From: UBA8190 sp003453695
GTDB lineage: Bacteria > Actinomycetota > Acidimicrobiia > Acidimicrobiales > UBA8190
DNA length: 64,000 nt
Direction: 5' to 3'
Assembly: GCA_036796975.1 (NCBI GenBank)
Contig: DAIRBY010000006.1
Location: forward strand, 17,224 to 81,223
How positions within the stretch are numbered: the first letter of the stretch is position 1; each line of letters opens with the position of its first letter. Position numbers and translations under genes: made by a program. The notes under the pieces are model-generated. The model made no database searches. It saw only the letters and a program-made list of their open reading frames with translations, and was not told the DNA's origin. This document shows positions 16,234-23,841 of this stretch, one piece after another.

Positions 16234-17603
16234 GCGGAGTGGTCGACCTGTCGCGTCCCCGACGGGTCCACGTCGTGGGCGTGGGCGGGGCCGGGATGAG
16301 TGCCATCGCCGCCGTCCTGGCCGCCATGGGCCACCGGGTCACGGGGAGCGACCTCAAGTGGTCGGTGGCCCTGGAGCGCCTGCGTGCCGTCGGCGTCGAG
16401 GTACACGTCGGGCACGATCCGGCGCACGTGGGTGACGCCGACCTGGTGACGGCGTCGAGCGCCGTCGTCGAATCCAACCCGGAGCTGGTCGAGGCCCGGC
16501 GCCTGGGCCTGCCCGTGCTGTCACGAGCGAGCGTCCTCGCCGCGGTGTGCGCCTGTCGGCGCACGGTGGCAGTGTCGGGCACCCACGGCAAGACGACCAC
16601 CACGTCGATGCTGGCGCTCACCCTCGTCGAGGCCGGGCTGCGGCCCAGCTTTCTCATCGGCGGCGACGTCAACGAGATCGGCACCAACGCCGTGTGGGAC
16701 TCAGGTGATTGGCTGGTCGTGGAAGCCGACGAGAGCGACGGCACGTTCCTGGAGATCGACCCCGAGATCGCCGTCGTGACCAACATCGAGGCGGACCACC
16801 TCGACCACTACGGGAGCTTCGAGGCCCTCGTGGCCGCATTCGACCGGTTCTGTGCCAACCGGCCCGGCGGGGTGGTGGCCGGTGCCGACGACCTCAGGTC
16901 GGCCGAGATCGGACGCCGCCACGGTGCCGTCCTGGTGGGGACGGCGCACGACGCCACGTACCGCGTCGCCGACATCCGGCGCGACGTCTCTGGAGTGAGC
17001 TTCGGACTGGTGCACGACGGGACGTCACTGGGACGGATCGACCTTCCGGTCACCGGCGCCAAGATCGCCCAGAACGCGGCCATGGCCACCGTGGCGGCAT
17101 TGACCATCGGTGCACCCGTGTCGGCGGCGGCCGGCGCCCTGGCCCGCTTCGCCGGAGTCGCCCGCCGGTACGAGCCACGCGGCGAGCGCAACGGCGTCCG
17201 GTTCGTCGACGACTACGCCCATCTGCCCACCGAGGTGCAGGCCGTGCTGGAGACGGCTGCCGGCGAGGGCAGGCGGCTGGTGGTCGTGTTCCAACCGCAC
17301 CGCTACAGCCGGGTCGCCGCTCTGTCGGCCGAGTTCGCCGACGCCTTCGTCGGCGCCGACGTGGTCGTGGTGACCGACGTCTTCCCTGCCGGAGAGGCAC
17401 CCGTCCCCGGGGTGACCGGCCGGCTGGTGTCCGACGCCGTGACCCGTGCCCATCCCGAGATCGACGTCCGCTACGTCGCCGGACGCGCCGAGCTCGGTGC
17501 GGCGGTGGCGGAGCTGCTGCGTCCCGGGGACCTGTGCCTCACGCTCGGAGCGGGCGATCTCACCTCCCTGCCCGAAGAGCTCCTGGGGGCGGCGGCGTGG
17601 TGA
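16230..17603 (+). CDS. murC: UDP-MurNAc : L-alanine ligase
   Basis: First amino-acid ligase of stem-peptide synthesis, 457 residues. Visible motifs are VGVGGAGMSAIAAVL (N-terminal nucleotide fold), P-loop GTHGKTTTTSM near residue 117, EADESDGTFLEI, NIEADHLDHYGS, and the C-terminal FVDDYAHLPTEVQAVL and FQPHRYSRVAAL. GTG start in a GTGA overlap with murG. The murC-murB-ftsQ-ftsZ order is the common actinobacterial one. Confidence 0.95.
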   Translation: MSGVVDLSRPRRVHVVGVGGAGMSAIAAVLAAMGHRVTGSDLKWSVALERLRAVGVEVHVGHDPAHVGDADLVTASSAVVESNPELVEARRLGLPVLSRASVLAAVCACRRTVAVSGTHGKTTTTSMLALTLVEAGLRPSFLIGGDVNEIGTNAVWDSGDWLVVEADESDGTFLEIDPEIAVVTNIEADHLDHYGSFEALVAAFDRFCANRPGGVVAGADDLRSAEIGRRHGAVLVGTAHDATYRVADIRRDVSGVSFGLVHDGTSLGRIDLPVTGAKIAQNAAMATVAALTIGAPVSAAAGALARFAGVARRYEPRGERNGVRFVDDYAHLPTEVQAVLETAAGEGRRLVVVFQPHRYSRVAALSAEFADAFVGADVVVVTDVFPAGEAPVPGVTGRLVSDAVTRAHPEIDVRYVAGRAELGAAVAELLRPGDLCLTLGAGDLTSLPEELLGAAAW

Positions 17604-18598
17604 GCCGGACGCCCACCCCCGCCTCTGTGCTCGGCGCGCTGGCGGCGGCGCTGGGGGACAGGGTCCGCCGAGACGAGCCCTTGGGCCCGCGCACCACCTA
17701 CCGGGTGGGGGGGACGGCCGCCCTGTGGGTCGAGGCGAGGGACGAGGCGGATCTCGACGCGCTGCACGTCGCGCTCGCCGGGGTGGGCCACCCCGTTCCG
17801 GTGCTGGTGGTGGGGAAGGGCTCGAACCTGCTGGTGGCCGATGCCGGCTTTCCGGGCCTGGCCCTGGCACTCGGCGGCGAATTCGAAGAGGTGGACGTGA
17901 CGGCCCCGCTGGTGCGGGCGGGAGCGGCGGCCGGTCTTCCCGTGGTGGCGCGGCGCTCGGCCGCCGCCGGGCTGCGCGGCATGGAGTGGGCCGTCGGCGT
18001 GCCGGGATCCGTCGGGGGGGCGTTGCGCATGAACGCCGGCGGGCACGGCGCCGACACCGCCAGCGTGCTGCGGCGCTACGGGCTCTTCGACCTCGCCACG
18101 GGCCGGTCCGCCGAGCACGGTGCCGAGGAGTTCCTCCCCGGCTACCGGCGTTCTTCGCTCGCCGCCACGGACGTGGCGCTGTGGGCGGAGTTCGCCCTCG
18201 TGGCGGGCGACGCCGCCGAGGCCCGGGACCTCATCGCCGACATCGTGCGATGGCGCCGCCAGAACCAGCCGGGCGGCTCCAACGCCGGGTCGGTGTTCAC
18301 CAACCCCCCGGACGTCTCGGCCGGCCAGTTGGTGGAGCAGTGCGGGTTGAAGGGCCGGCGCCTGGGCAGCGCCCAGGTGTCGCCCAAGCACGCCAACTTC
18401 ATCCAGGCCGACGCCGGGGGGTCGGCCGACGACGTGCGCCGTCTCGTGGACCTGGTGGGAGAGACGGTGGCCCGCCACTGTGGGGTCCACCTCGTCCCCG
18501 AGCTGCACATGGTGGGTTTCGCCGACACCCCGCTCCCCATGGTCGACGCCCGCCGCCCCCAACCCTCACCCTCAACCTCTAGTAAAGGTCGAGCATGA
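17600..18598 (+). CDS. murB: UDP-N-acetylenolpyruvoylglucosamine reductase
   Basis: FAD- and NADPH-dependent enzyme forming UDP-MurNAc. The 332-residue protein has TTYRVGGTAALWVEA, the FAD-binding VLVVGKGSNLLVAD, GMEWAVGVPGSVGGALRMNAGGHG, YRRSSLAATDVAL and NAGSVFTNP, whose serine is the catalytic acid. The end carries SPKHANFIQADAGGSADDV. GTG start in a GTGA overlap with murC. The final 20 residues (Pro/Ser-rich) run up to ftsQ. Confidence 0.94.
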   Translation: MSRTPTPASVLGALAAALGDRVRRDEPLGPRTTYRVGGTAALWVEARDEADLDALHVALAGVGHPVPVLVVGKGSNLLVADAGFPGLALALGGEFEEVDVTAPLVRAGAAAGLPVVARRSAAAGLRGMEWAVGVPGSVGGALRMNAGGHGADTASVLRRYGLFDLATGRSAEHGAEEFLPGYRRSSLAATDVALWAEFALVAGDAAEARDLIADIVRWRRQNQPGGSNAGSVFTNPPDVSAGQLVEQCGLKGRRLGSAQVSPKHANFIQADAGGSADDVRRLVDLVGETVARHCGVHLVPELHMVGFADTPLPMVDARRPQPSPSTSSKGRA

Positions 18599-19389
18599 GC
18601 TCAGCCGTCGCCCAGCGCATCCCGGTCGACCCGCGCATCGACCAGCGACGAGCCGAGGTGGCCCGGGCCCGGGGCCGACGTCGCCTGCGGCTGCTCGTGG
18701 TCCTGGGCACCGTGGTGGGCGTGGCGGTGACAGCGGTGTCGGTCGCCTACTACACGCCGCTGTTCGCCGCCCGCCACGTGCGGGTGGTGGGCACGGTGCA
18801 CACCCCGGCGTCGCAGGTGGTGCGGGTGGCGGGCCTGTCGGGACACCCGCCGCTCATGGCCGTGAACGGTGGTGCCGACGCCGCCCGTCTCGAGGCCCTG
18901 CCCTGGATCGCCAGCGCCACCGTGCAGCGCCGGTGGCCGGACAGTGTCGTGGTGCGGGTGGTGGAGCGCGTGCCGGTCGCCGTCATGGCGCGCCCGGCCG
19001 GGTCGCAAGGGGCATGGGCCCTGGTGGACGGCACCGGCCGGGTCCTGGCGTGGACGCAGACGGCACCGCCGGGGTTCCTCCAACTGCGCTCGTCGGTCTC
19101 GGCCGGCCGCCCGGGGTCCACACTCGCCGCGTCGGCTCGTCCCGGGCTGGCTGTTGCGTCGGCGTTGGGCGCCCTCAGGGGTTCGGTCCATGAGGTGCGC
19201 GTGTCGTCTGATGGCGAAGTGACGCTCGTGCTCTCGGGCGGCGTCGTCGTCGTCCTCGGCACCGACGACGAGCTCGGGCCCAAGCTGGCGGCGTTGCGCA
19301 GTGTGCTGGCCGGGGCGCCACCGACCGGGCCGGAGACCATCGACGTGACCGTCCCCGGCGAAGCCAGCGTGGGGCCTGCGCAACCCTGA
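18595..19389 (+). CDS. ftsQ: FtsQ, divisome POTRA protein
   Basis: Bitopic division protein of 264 residues. A basic N terminus precedes one membrane helix (about residues 32-54). A POTRA domain follows: VRVVGTVHTPASQVVRVAGLSGHPPL, then LEALPWIASATVQRRWPDSVVVRVVERVPVA. This arrangement is diagnostic for FtsQ/DivIB. ATG overlaps the murB stop as ATGA, and AAAGG lies ten bases upstream. Confidence 0.92.
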   Translation: MSSAVAQRIPVDPRIDQRRAEVARARGRRRLRLLVVLGTVVGVAVTAVSVAYYTPLFAARHVRVVGTVHTPASQVVRVAGLSGHPPLMAVNGGADAARLEALPWIASATVQRRWPDSVVVRVVERVPVAVMARPAGSQGAWALVDGTGRVLAWTQTAPPGFLQLRSSVSAGRPGSTLAASARPGLAVASALGALRGSVHEVRVSSDGEVTLVLSGGVVVVLGTDDELGPKLAALRSVLAGAPPTGPETIDVTVPGEASVGPAQP

Positions 19390-19396
19390 CGCGGCC

Positions 19397-19425
19397 TTGA
19401 CCGACCCAAAGGTCGGCCATAGGGT
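19397..19425 (+). promoter_or_regulatory. ftsZ promoter with inverted repeat in the spacer
   Basis: TTGACC at 19397-19402 and TAGGGT at 19420-19425 are separated by exactly 17 bases, a strong actinobacterial promoter. Inside the spacer CCGACC (19401-19406) and GGTCGG (19411-19416) form a perfect inverted repeat around CAAA. This could be an operator for a dimeric repressor or, less likely given its place, a terminator hairpin of ftsQ. Bases 19426-19559 form the leader. Confidence 0.6.
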
Positions 19426-19559
19426 TTGATCGCCGGCACCGGATCAAGCTGTGGTCGAGGGTGAGGGCAGTTGGCCAAATCGGCGCCGGTGCCTCAGACC
19501 GACCGCCATCGGGGCAATCGGCGGCGTCCCGAAACAACGGAGGACGGACGAGGAGTGTG

Positions 19560-20663
19560 ATGACAGGACCGGCACAGAGCAGCTACTTCGCCGTCATCAA
19601 GGTGGTCGGAGTCGGCGGCGGCGGCGTGAACGCCGTGAATCGGATGATCGAGGCCAACCTGCGCGGCGTGGAGTTCATCGCCATGAACACCGACGCCCAG
19701 GCGTTGCTCATGAGCGATGCCGACTTGAAGCTCGACATCGGCAGGGAGCTGACGCGCGGCCTGGGCGCCGGCAGCGACCCCGAGATCGGCAGGCAGGCGG
19801 CCGACGAGCACCGCCCCGAGGTCGAAGAGGCGCTGAAGGGCGCCGACATGGTGTTCATCACCGCCGGCAAGGGCGGCGGCACCGGCACCGGCGCCGCACC
19901 CGTGGTGGCCGAGGTGGCCCGAGGGGCCGGCGCCCTCACCATCGGCGTGGTGACGCGGCCGTTCTCCTTCGAAGGGCGCCGTCGTTCGGTGCAGGCCGAC
20001 GCCGGCATCGAACGGCTCAAGGAGAAGGTCGACGCCATCATCATCATCCCCAACGACCGGCTGCTGAACGTGTCCACCGAGAAGACGTCGATGATGAACG
20101 CCTTCAAGCTGGCCGACGAGGTGCTGCTGCAAGGGGTCCAGGGCATCACCGATCTGATCACCATCCCCGGACAGATCAACACCGACTTCGCCGACGTGCG
20201 CACGGTGCTCTCCAACGCCGGCACCGCCATCATGGGCATCGGGCAAGCCGACGGTGAGGGCCGCGCCGTCAACGCCGCTCGCGCCGCCATCACGAGCCCT
20301 CTGCTCGAGGCCTCCATCGAAGGGGCGCGCGGCATCCTCGTCAACATCGCCGGCGGTCCGGACCTGACCCTGTTCGAGGTCAACGAGGCCATGGAGATCA
20401 TCCACGGCGTGGCACATCCCGACGCCAACATCATCTTCGGCAACGTGATCGACGAGGCGATGGGCGACGACGTCCGCGTCACGGTCATCGCCGCCGGCTT
20501 CGAGCGGTGGGAGGAGGGGCGGACAGGCGAGCCCCGCCCCGCCGAGCGCAGCCAGGTGTTGGGCCTCGAGCCCGTCCACGAGGACATCTTCTCGATGCCC
20601 GCCGAGGACGAGGACCTGGGCCTGGCCGACGACGAGTTCGACGTTCCGTCGTTCTTGCGCTGA
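19560..20663 (+). CDS. ftsZ: FtsZ, tubulin-like division GTPase
   Basis: Forms the cytokinetic ring. The 367-residue product has VVGVGGGGVNAVNRM near residue 16, NTDAQAL, the tubulin signature KGGGTGTGAAPVVAE near residues 103-117, NVSTEKTSMMNAF, and the T7-loop region GITDLITIPGQINTDFADV. An acidic linker leads to the C-terminal peptide DVPSFLR, which binds SepF and other partners. ATG 19560 is used, with GTG 19557 just before it; GGACGAGG upstream serves as ribosome site. It has its own promoter in the 170-base gap after ftsQ. Confidence 0.97.
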   Translation: MTGPAQSSYFAVIKVVGVGGGGVNAVNRMIEANLRGVEFIAMNTDAQALLMSDADLKLDIGRELTRGLGAGSDPEIGRQAADEHRPEVEEALKGADMVFITAGKGGGTGTGAAPVVAEVARGAGALTIGVVTRPFSFEGRRRSVQADAGIERLKEKVDAIIIIPNDRLLNVSTEKTSMMNAFKLADEVLLQGVQGITDLITIPGQINTDFADVRTVLSNAGTAIMGIGQADGEGRAVNAARAAITSPLLEASIEGARGILVNIAGGPDLTLFEVNEAMEIIHGVAHPDANIIFGNVIDEAMGDDVRVTVIAAGFERWEEGRTGEPRPAERSQVLGLEPVHEDIFSMPAEDEDLGLADDEFDVPSFLR

Positions 20664-20710
20664 CGGCCGGCGACACGGCGACGCCCCGCGCCCTCGGGGG
20701 CAGCGGTGCC

Positions 20711-21352
20711 GTGGCGTGGTGGACGACCCGTAGCGACGGCGACCTACGCGCCGTGGGGCTCGGAGGGACACCGCCGCCGGCGTTGCCGCCCCGGGCGCGA
20801 CTGCAGCGTCTGCGCCAGGTGCACGGTGCCGCCGTGGTGGTCGTGGACGCCGGGGTGCCCGAGGAGGACCCGGCTCCCGACGGCGACGCCCTCGTCGGCC
20901 GGGGCAGCGGCGACGTTCTCGCCGTGTTCACCGCCGACTGCGCCTCGGTGGCGCTGGGGTCGACGGCGGGGGTGCAGGCCGCGGTCCACGTGGGTTGGCG
21001 GGGCCTTTTGGCGGGCGTGGTGGAAGCGGCGATCTCCGCCATGGCGGCGATGGGCGCCGACGACGTCGAAGCCGGGCTGGGACCGTGCATCGGGCCGTGC
21101 TGCTACGAATTCACCGGAGGGCCGCTCGACCAGATGGCCGAGCGCTACGGCGAGGAGGTGCGTGGCCGGACGCGCACGGGCACGCCGGCGCTCGATCTCG
21201 CCGCCGGCGTCCGTCTCGCCCTCAGCGGCGCCGGGGCGCGCCTGGTGGTGGACGACGCCCGCTGCACGGGGTGCTCGGCGGACGCCTGGTCGCACCGGGT
21301 GCGGGGGGACGACGCCCGCCAGGCCCTGTTCGTGTGGCGGCCGGCAGGGTGA
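20711..21352 (+). CDS. pgeF: laccase-domain (YfiH/PgeF) family protein
   Basis: Multicopper-oxidase-like fold protein. Characterised members act as purine nucleoside phosphorylase/adenosine deaminase or clear mis-built peptidoglycan precursors (PgeF), which fits its place beside ftsZ. Motifs: RLRQVHGAAVVVV, GDALVGRGSGDVLAVFTADC, HVGWRGLLAGVVEAA, LGPCIGPCCYEFT and CTGC. GTG 20711 gives 213 residues beginning MAWWTTRSDGDL. A CTG at 20660 forms a CTGA overlap with the ftsZ stop and would add 17 residues; the choice is open. Confidence 0.85.
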   Translation: MAWWTTRSDGDLRAVGLGGTPPPALPPRARLQRLRQVHGAAVVVVDAGVPEEDPAPDGDALVGRGSGDVLAVFTADCASVALGSTAGVQAAVHVGWRGLLAGVVEAAISAMAAMGADDVEAGLGPCIGPCCYEFTGGPLDQMAERYGEEVRGRTRTGTPALDLAAGVRLALSGAGARLVVDDARCTGCSADAWSHRVRGDDARQALFVWRPAG

Positions 21353-22044
21353 GCGGCCCTTCTCGCTCCGAGGCGGTCCCCGGGTCCGAGCTCAGCTCCG
21401 CCGAGGTGGCGGCTCGGGTGGCCGAGGTTCGGGGGCGCATCGCCGGGGCCGGGGGCGATCCTGCTGCGCTGTCCATCGTGGCCGTGACCAAGGGCTTCGG
21501 CCCCTGGGCGGTGCGGGCGGCCGCCGACAACGGGCTCGACCTCGTGGGGGAGAACTACGCCCAGGAGCTCCTGGCCAAGGCCGACGCCGTCGGTGACCTG
21601 CCCGTTTCCTGGCACTACCTGGGCGCCGTGCAGCGCCGCAAGGTGCCGTCGCTCGCCCCGGTGGTGAGTTGTTGGCAGAGCGTGTGCCGGATCGAGGAGG
21701 GCGAGGCCATCGCCGCCCGGGCGCCGGGGGCGTCGGTCCTGGTCGAGGTGGACGTGACCGCCGGCGGTGGCCGCCGCGGTGTCCGGCCTGGCGACGTGGC
21801 TGGCCTGGTGGAACGGCTGTCCGCCCTGGACCTGGCGGTGCAGGGCCTCATGGTGGTGGGGCCGCCCGGAGCTCCCGAAGGCGCTCGGCAGGCGTTCCGG
21901 GGGGTTGCCCGCCTCCGGGCGCAGCTGGGGCTCTCACAGCTTTCGGCAGGCATGAGCGACGATCTCGAAGTTGCGGTGTCGGAGGGTTCCACCATGGTGC
22001 GGGTGGGGCGCGCGCTGTTCGGGCCGCGCCCGGCGCGCCGTTGA
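21349..22044 (+). CDS. YggS family PLP-binding protein
   Basis: Pyridoxal-phosphate homeostasis protein of 231 residues. It has the lysine motif VAVTKGFGPWAVRAAADNG, GENYAQELLAKAD, WHYLGAVQRRK, EVDVTAGGGRRGV and the C-terminal GMSDDLEVAVSEGSTMVRVGRALFG. The fold is that of an alanine-racemase barrel without the second domain. GTG start in a GTGA overlap with pgeF. Neighbourhood with sepF and yggT is the conserved arrangement. Confidence 0.92.
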   Translation: MSGPSRSEAVPGSELSSAEVAARVAEVRGRIAGAGGDPAALSIVAVTKGFGPWAVRAAADNGLDLVGENYAQELLAKADAVGDLPVSWHYLGAVQRRKVPSLAPVVSCWQSVCRIEEGEAIAARAPGASVLVEVDVTAGGGRRGVRPGDVAGLVERLSALDLAVQGLMVVGPPGAPEGARQAFRGVARLRAQLGLSQLSAGMSDDLEVAVSEGSTMVRVGRALFGPRPARR

Positions 22045-22135
22045 GACAACGACGTGTCGGCCCGGTCGGTCGCACGTCGGATGGATCCACCCGCGCCAGG
22101 CCCCACGCATTAGGCTGGCGCGTCAGGAGGCAGTG

Positions 22136-22654
22136 ATGGCGACTGGTCTTTTGAAGCGGACAATGGTCTATCTCGGTCTGGTCGACGACGAGTACGACTA
22201 CGACGACGAGTACGACTCGGCGCGAGCCGTCACACCTCGCGTGGCCACGCGGCCCGTCGAGGAGGAGGTGGCTGAGCCGGCCCCCCTCGTCAGTGCCAGC
22301 GTGCGGCCGTTGCGCGAAGAGAACGGTGGTGGCGGTGCCCAGGTGCGTTCGTTGGTCCGGCCGCTCCCGGCGGACGCCGCCGCACGCGTGCACGTCGTGG
22401 CCCCCATGCAGTTCGGTGACGCCCGCCAGATCGCTGACCGGCTCATGGGGAATCAGCCCGTGATCGTGAACCTGCAGGTCGCCGACCGTGAGCTCATGCG
22501 GCGCATGATCGACTTCTGCTCGGGTGTCGCCTACGCCCTCAACGGCAAGATGGAGCGGGTGGCCGACAAGGTCTTCCTCGTGACGCCCTCCAACGTCAAA
22601 GTGTCGGCCGAGGAGCGCCAGCGCCTTCAGGAGAACGGCCTCCTCCAGCCGTAG
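22136..22654 (+). CDS. sepF: SepF, FtsZ membrane anchor
   Basis: Cell-division protein linking FtsZ to the membrane and aligning filaments. The 172-residue protein has a short amphipathic start (MATGLLKRTMVYLGLV), an acidic Asp/Tyr-rich stretch (about residues 18-28), a variable linker, and the SepF core VHVVAPMQFGDARQIADRLM, QPVIVNLQVADRELMRRMIDFCSGVAYAL, FLVTPSNVKVS. AGGAGG at 22125-22130 with five-base spacing fixes the ATG. In actinobacteria it replaces FtsA/ZipA, consistent with their absence here. Confidence 0.94.
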   Translation: MATGLLKRTMVYLGLVDDEYDYDDEYDSARAVTPRVATRPVEEEVAEPAPLVSASVRPLREENGGGGAQVRSLVRPLPADAAARVHVVAPMQFGDARQIADRLMGNQPVIVNLQVADRELMRRMIDFCSGVAYALNGKMERVADKVFLVTPSNVKVSAEERQRLQENGLLQP

Positions 22655-22723
22655 GGCTGGGTCGGGGCTCACGCCGTTCTCTGCTGGCTCCGGTCGGGAC
22701 ACGTCACCATCCGGTCAACGGCC

Positions 22724-22999
22724 ATGAGTGCCCTCGGTGCGGTCAGCGGCGTCCAACTCGTCCGCTACATCCTGCAGGCCTATGTCATCGTCCTCTTCGC
22801 CCGCGCCCTGCTCAGCTGGTTTCCGGTGCACGCCGGCAGTCCGCTGCTGCCGGTCATCCGGGTGCTCGACCGCCTGACCGAGCCGGTGCTGGGCCCCATC
22901 CGCCGGATCCTTCCGCCCATACGGGCCGGCGGCATGGCCATCGACCTGTCCATCATCGTGGCCATCATCGTGGTGGAGATCGTCGCCTCGCTGATCTGA
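22724..22999 (+). CDS. YggT family membrane protein
   Basis: A 91-residue protein with two hydrophobic helices (about residues 8-29 and 70-90) and the family motifs ALLSWFPVHAGSPLLPVIRVLDRLTEPVLGPIRR and AIDLSIIVAIIVV. Members sit in the sepF-divIVA segment of many Gram-positive genomes and are linked to division or osmotic tolerance without a defined biochemical role. No strong ribosome site precedes it. Confidence 0.9.
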   Translation: MSALGAVSGVQLVRYILQAYVIVLFARALLSWFPVHAGSPLLPVIRVLDRLTEPVLGPIRRILPPIRAGGMAIDLSIIVAIIVVEIVASLI

Positions 23000-23088
23000 C
23001 GTCGTTGCGCCGACCAGCCCTCCCCCTGCCCCCGCCGGGGGCCTCCGGCGGGCGTCCCGCCATCCCTCTTCCGGGGGTGCCCCGTGGC

Positions 23089-23094
23089 TAGGAT
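23089..23094 (+). promoter_or_regulatory. leaderless -10 hexamer of divIVA
   Basis: TAGGAT lies exactly six bases before the ATG of divIVA, after a GC-rich stretch with a CCCCCGCCGGGGG palindrome at about 23031-23042. This predicts a leaderless mRNA for divIVA, separate from the upstream operon. Confidence 0.5.
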
Positions 23095-23100
23095 CGCCGT

Positions 23101-23817
23101 ATGCCCAGTGCTCAGCCCATGTCCGCTCTCGAGAGCTTGCGGAGCGTCGAGTTCCGCCAGACCCTGCGGGGGTACCACATCGACGATGTGGACGAGTACC
23201 TCGAACGCGTGGCGGTCGAGGCGGAGGCCCTGCAGGAGCAGCTGCGTCAGTCGTCCGAGCGTCTCCGTCAGGCGGGCGAACGCATCAGCCACCTCGAGCG
23301 CGGTGGCGAGGGTCAACCCGCACCCAGTGCCGCGCCGTCGACGACGTCAGCCGAGGAGAGCCTGCAGCGCACGCTGCAACTGGCCCAGAAGTTCGTCGAG
23401 CAGACCGAGGCAGAAGCCCAGGCGCAGGCGCGCACCGTCCTCGAGGAGGCGCAGCAGCGGGCTCACCAATTGGTGGGGGAGGCCGAGGAGCGCGCCCGGA
23501 CCATGGCGGAGGAGTCGGAGAAGCACCTGCGCGAAGAGGTGATCCGCCTCGAAGGCTTGCGCACCAAGCTCGCCGCCGACGTGGACACCATCTCCCGTCA
23601 CTTGGAAAGCGAGCGGGCGCGGCTGCGCGGCGCCTTGGGCGAGATGCTGCACTGGATCGACGAGAACCTGCACGGGTCGGGGACCAAGCCGCCCGGCAAC
23701 CCGTCCGCCGACAACCGTCCACGCGACGAGATACCGGCCGGGGTCGCCGCCGGGTCGGCGCGGGCCGGGTTGCACCCGGTCGGGCCTCCCAACGCCCCCA
23801 ACGGCGCGCCACACTGA
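23101..23817 (+). CDS. divIVA: DivIVA/Wag31-like polar growth protein
   Basis: Coiled-coil membrane-curvature protein, 238 residues. The N-terminal DivIVA domain (about residues 8-60) contains VEFRQTLRGYHIDDVDEYLERV, the lipid-binding and dimerisation segment. A Pro/Ser linker follows, then a second long coiled coil (about 85-195) rich in Glu/Ala/Arg. The tail is Gly/Pro/Asn-rich. In actinobacteria such proteins direct polar wall growth. The gene ends 24 bases before the convergent ileS. Confidence 0.88.
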   Translation: MPSAQPMSALESLRSVEFRQTLRGYHIDDVDEYLERVAVEAEALQEQLRQSSERLRQAGERISHLERGGEGQPAPSAAPSTTSAEESLQRTLQLAQKFVEQTEAEAQAQARTVLEEAQQRAHQLVGEAEERARTMAEESEKHLREEVIRLEGLRTKLAADVDTISRHLESERARLRGALGEMLHWIDENLHGSGTKPPGNPSADNRPRDEIPAGVAAGSARAGLHPVGPPNAPNGAPH

Positions 23818-23821
23818 CAGA

Positions 23822-23836
23822 GCCGGCGGCGCCGGC
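23822..23836. terminator. GC hairpin between convergent divIVA and ileS
   Basis: GCCGGC (23822-23827) pairs with GCCGGC (23831-23836) across a GGC loop in the 24-base gap between two convergent stops. It lacks a U-tract, so if it terminates transcription it does so as a GC-only hairpin. Confidence 0.35.
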
Positions 23837-23841
23837 GGAAG

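Noticed and set aside
22045..22135. TAGGCT at about 22111 as a promoter for sepF
   Set aside because: It is 20 bases before the start with no -35 at suitable distance, and the genes upstream are closely spaced, so read-through is as likely.
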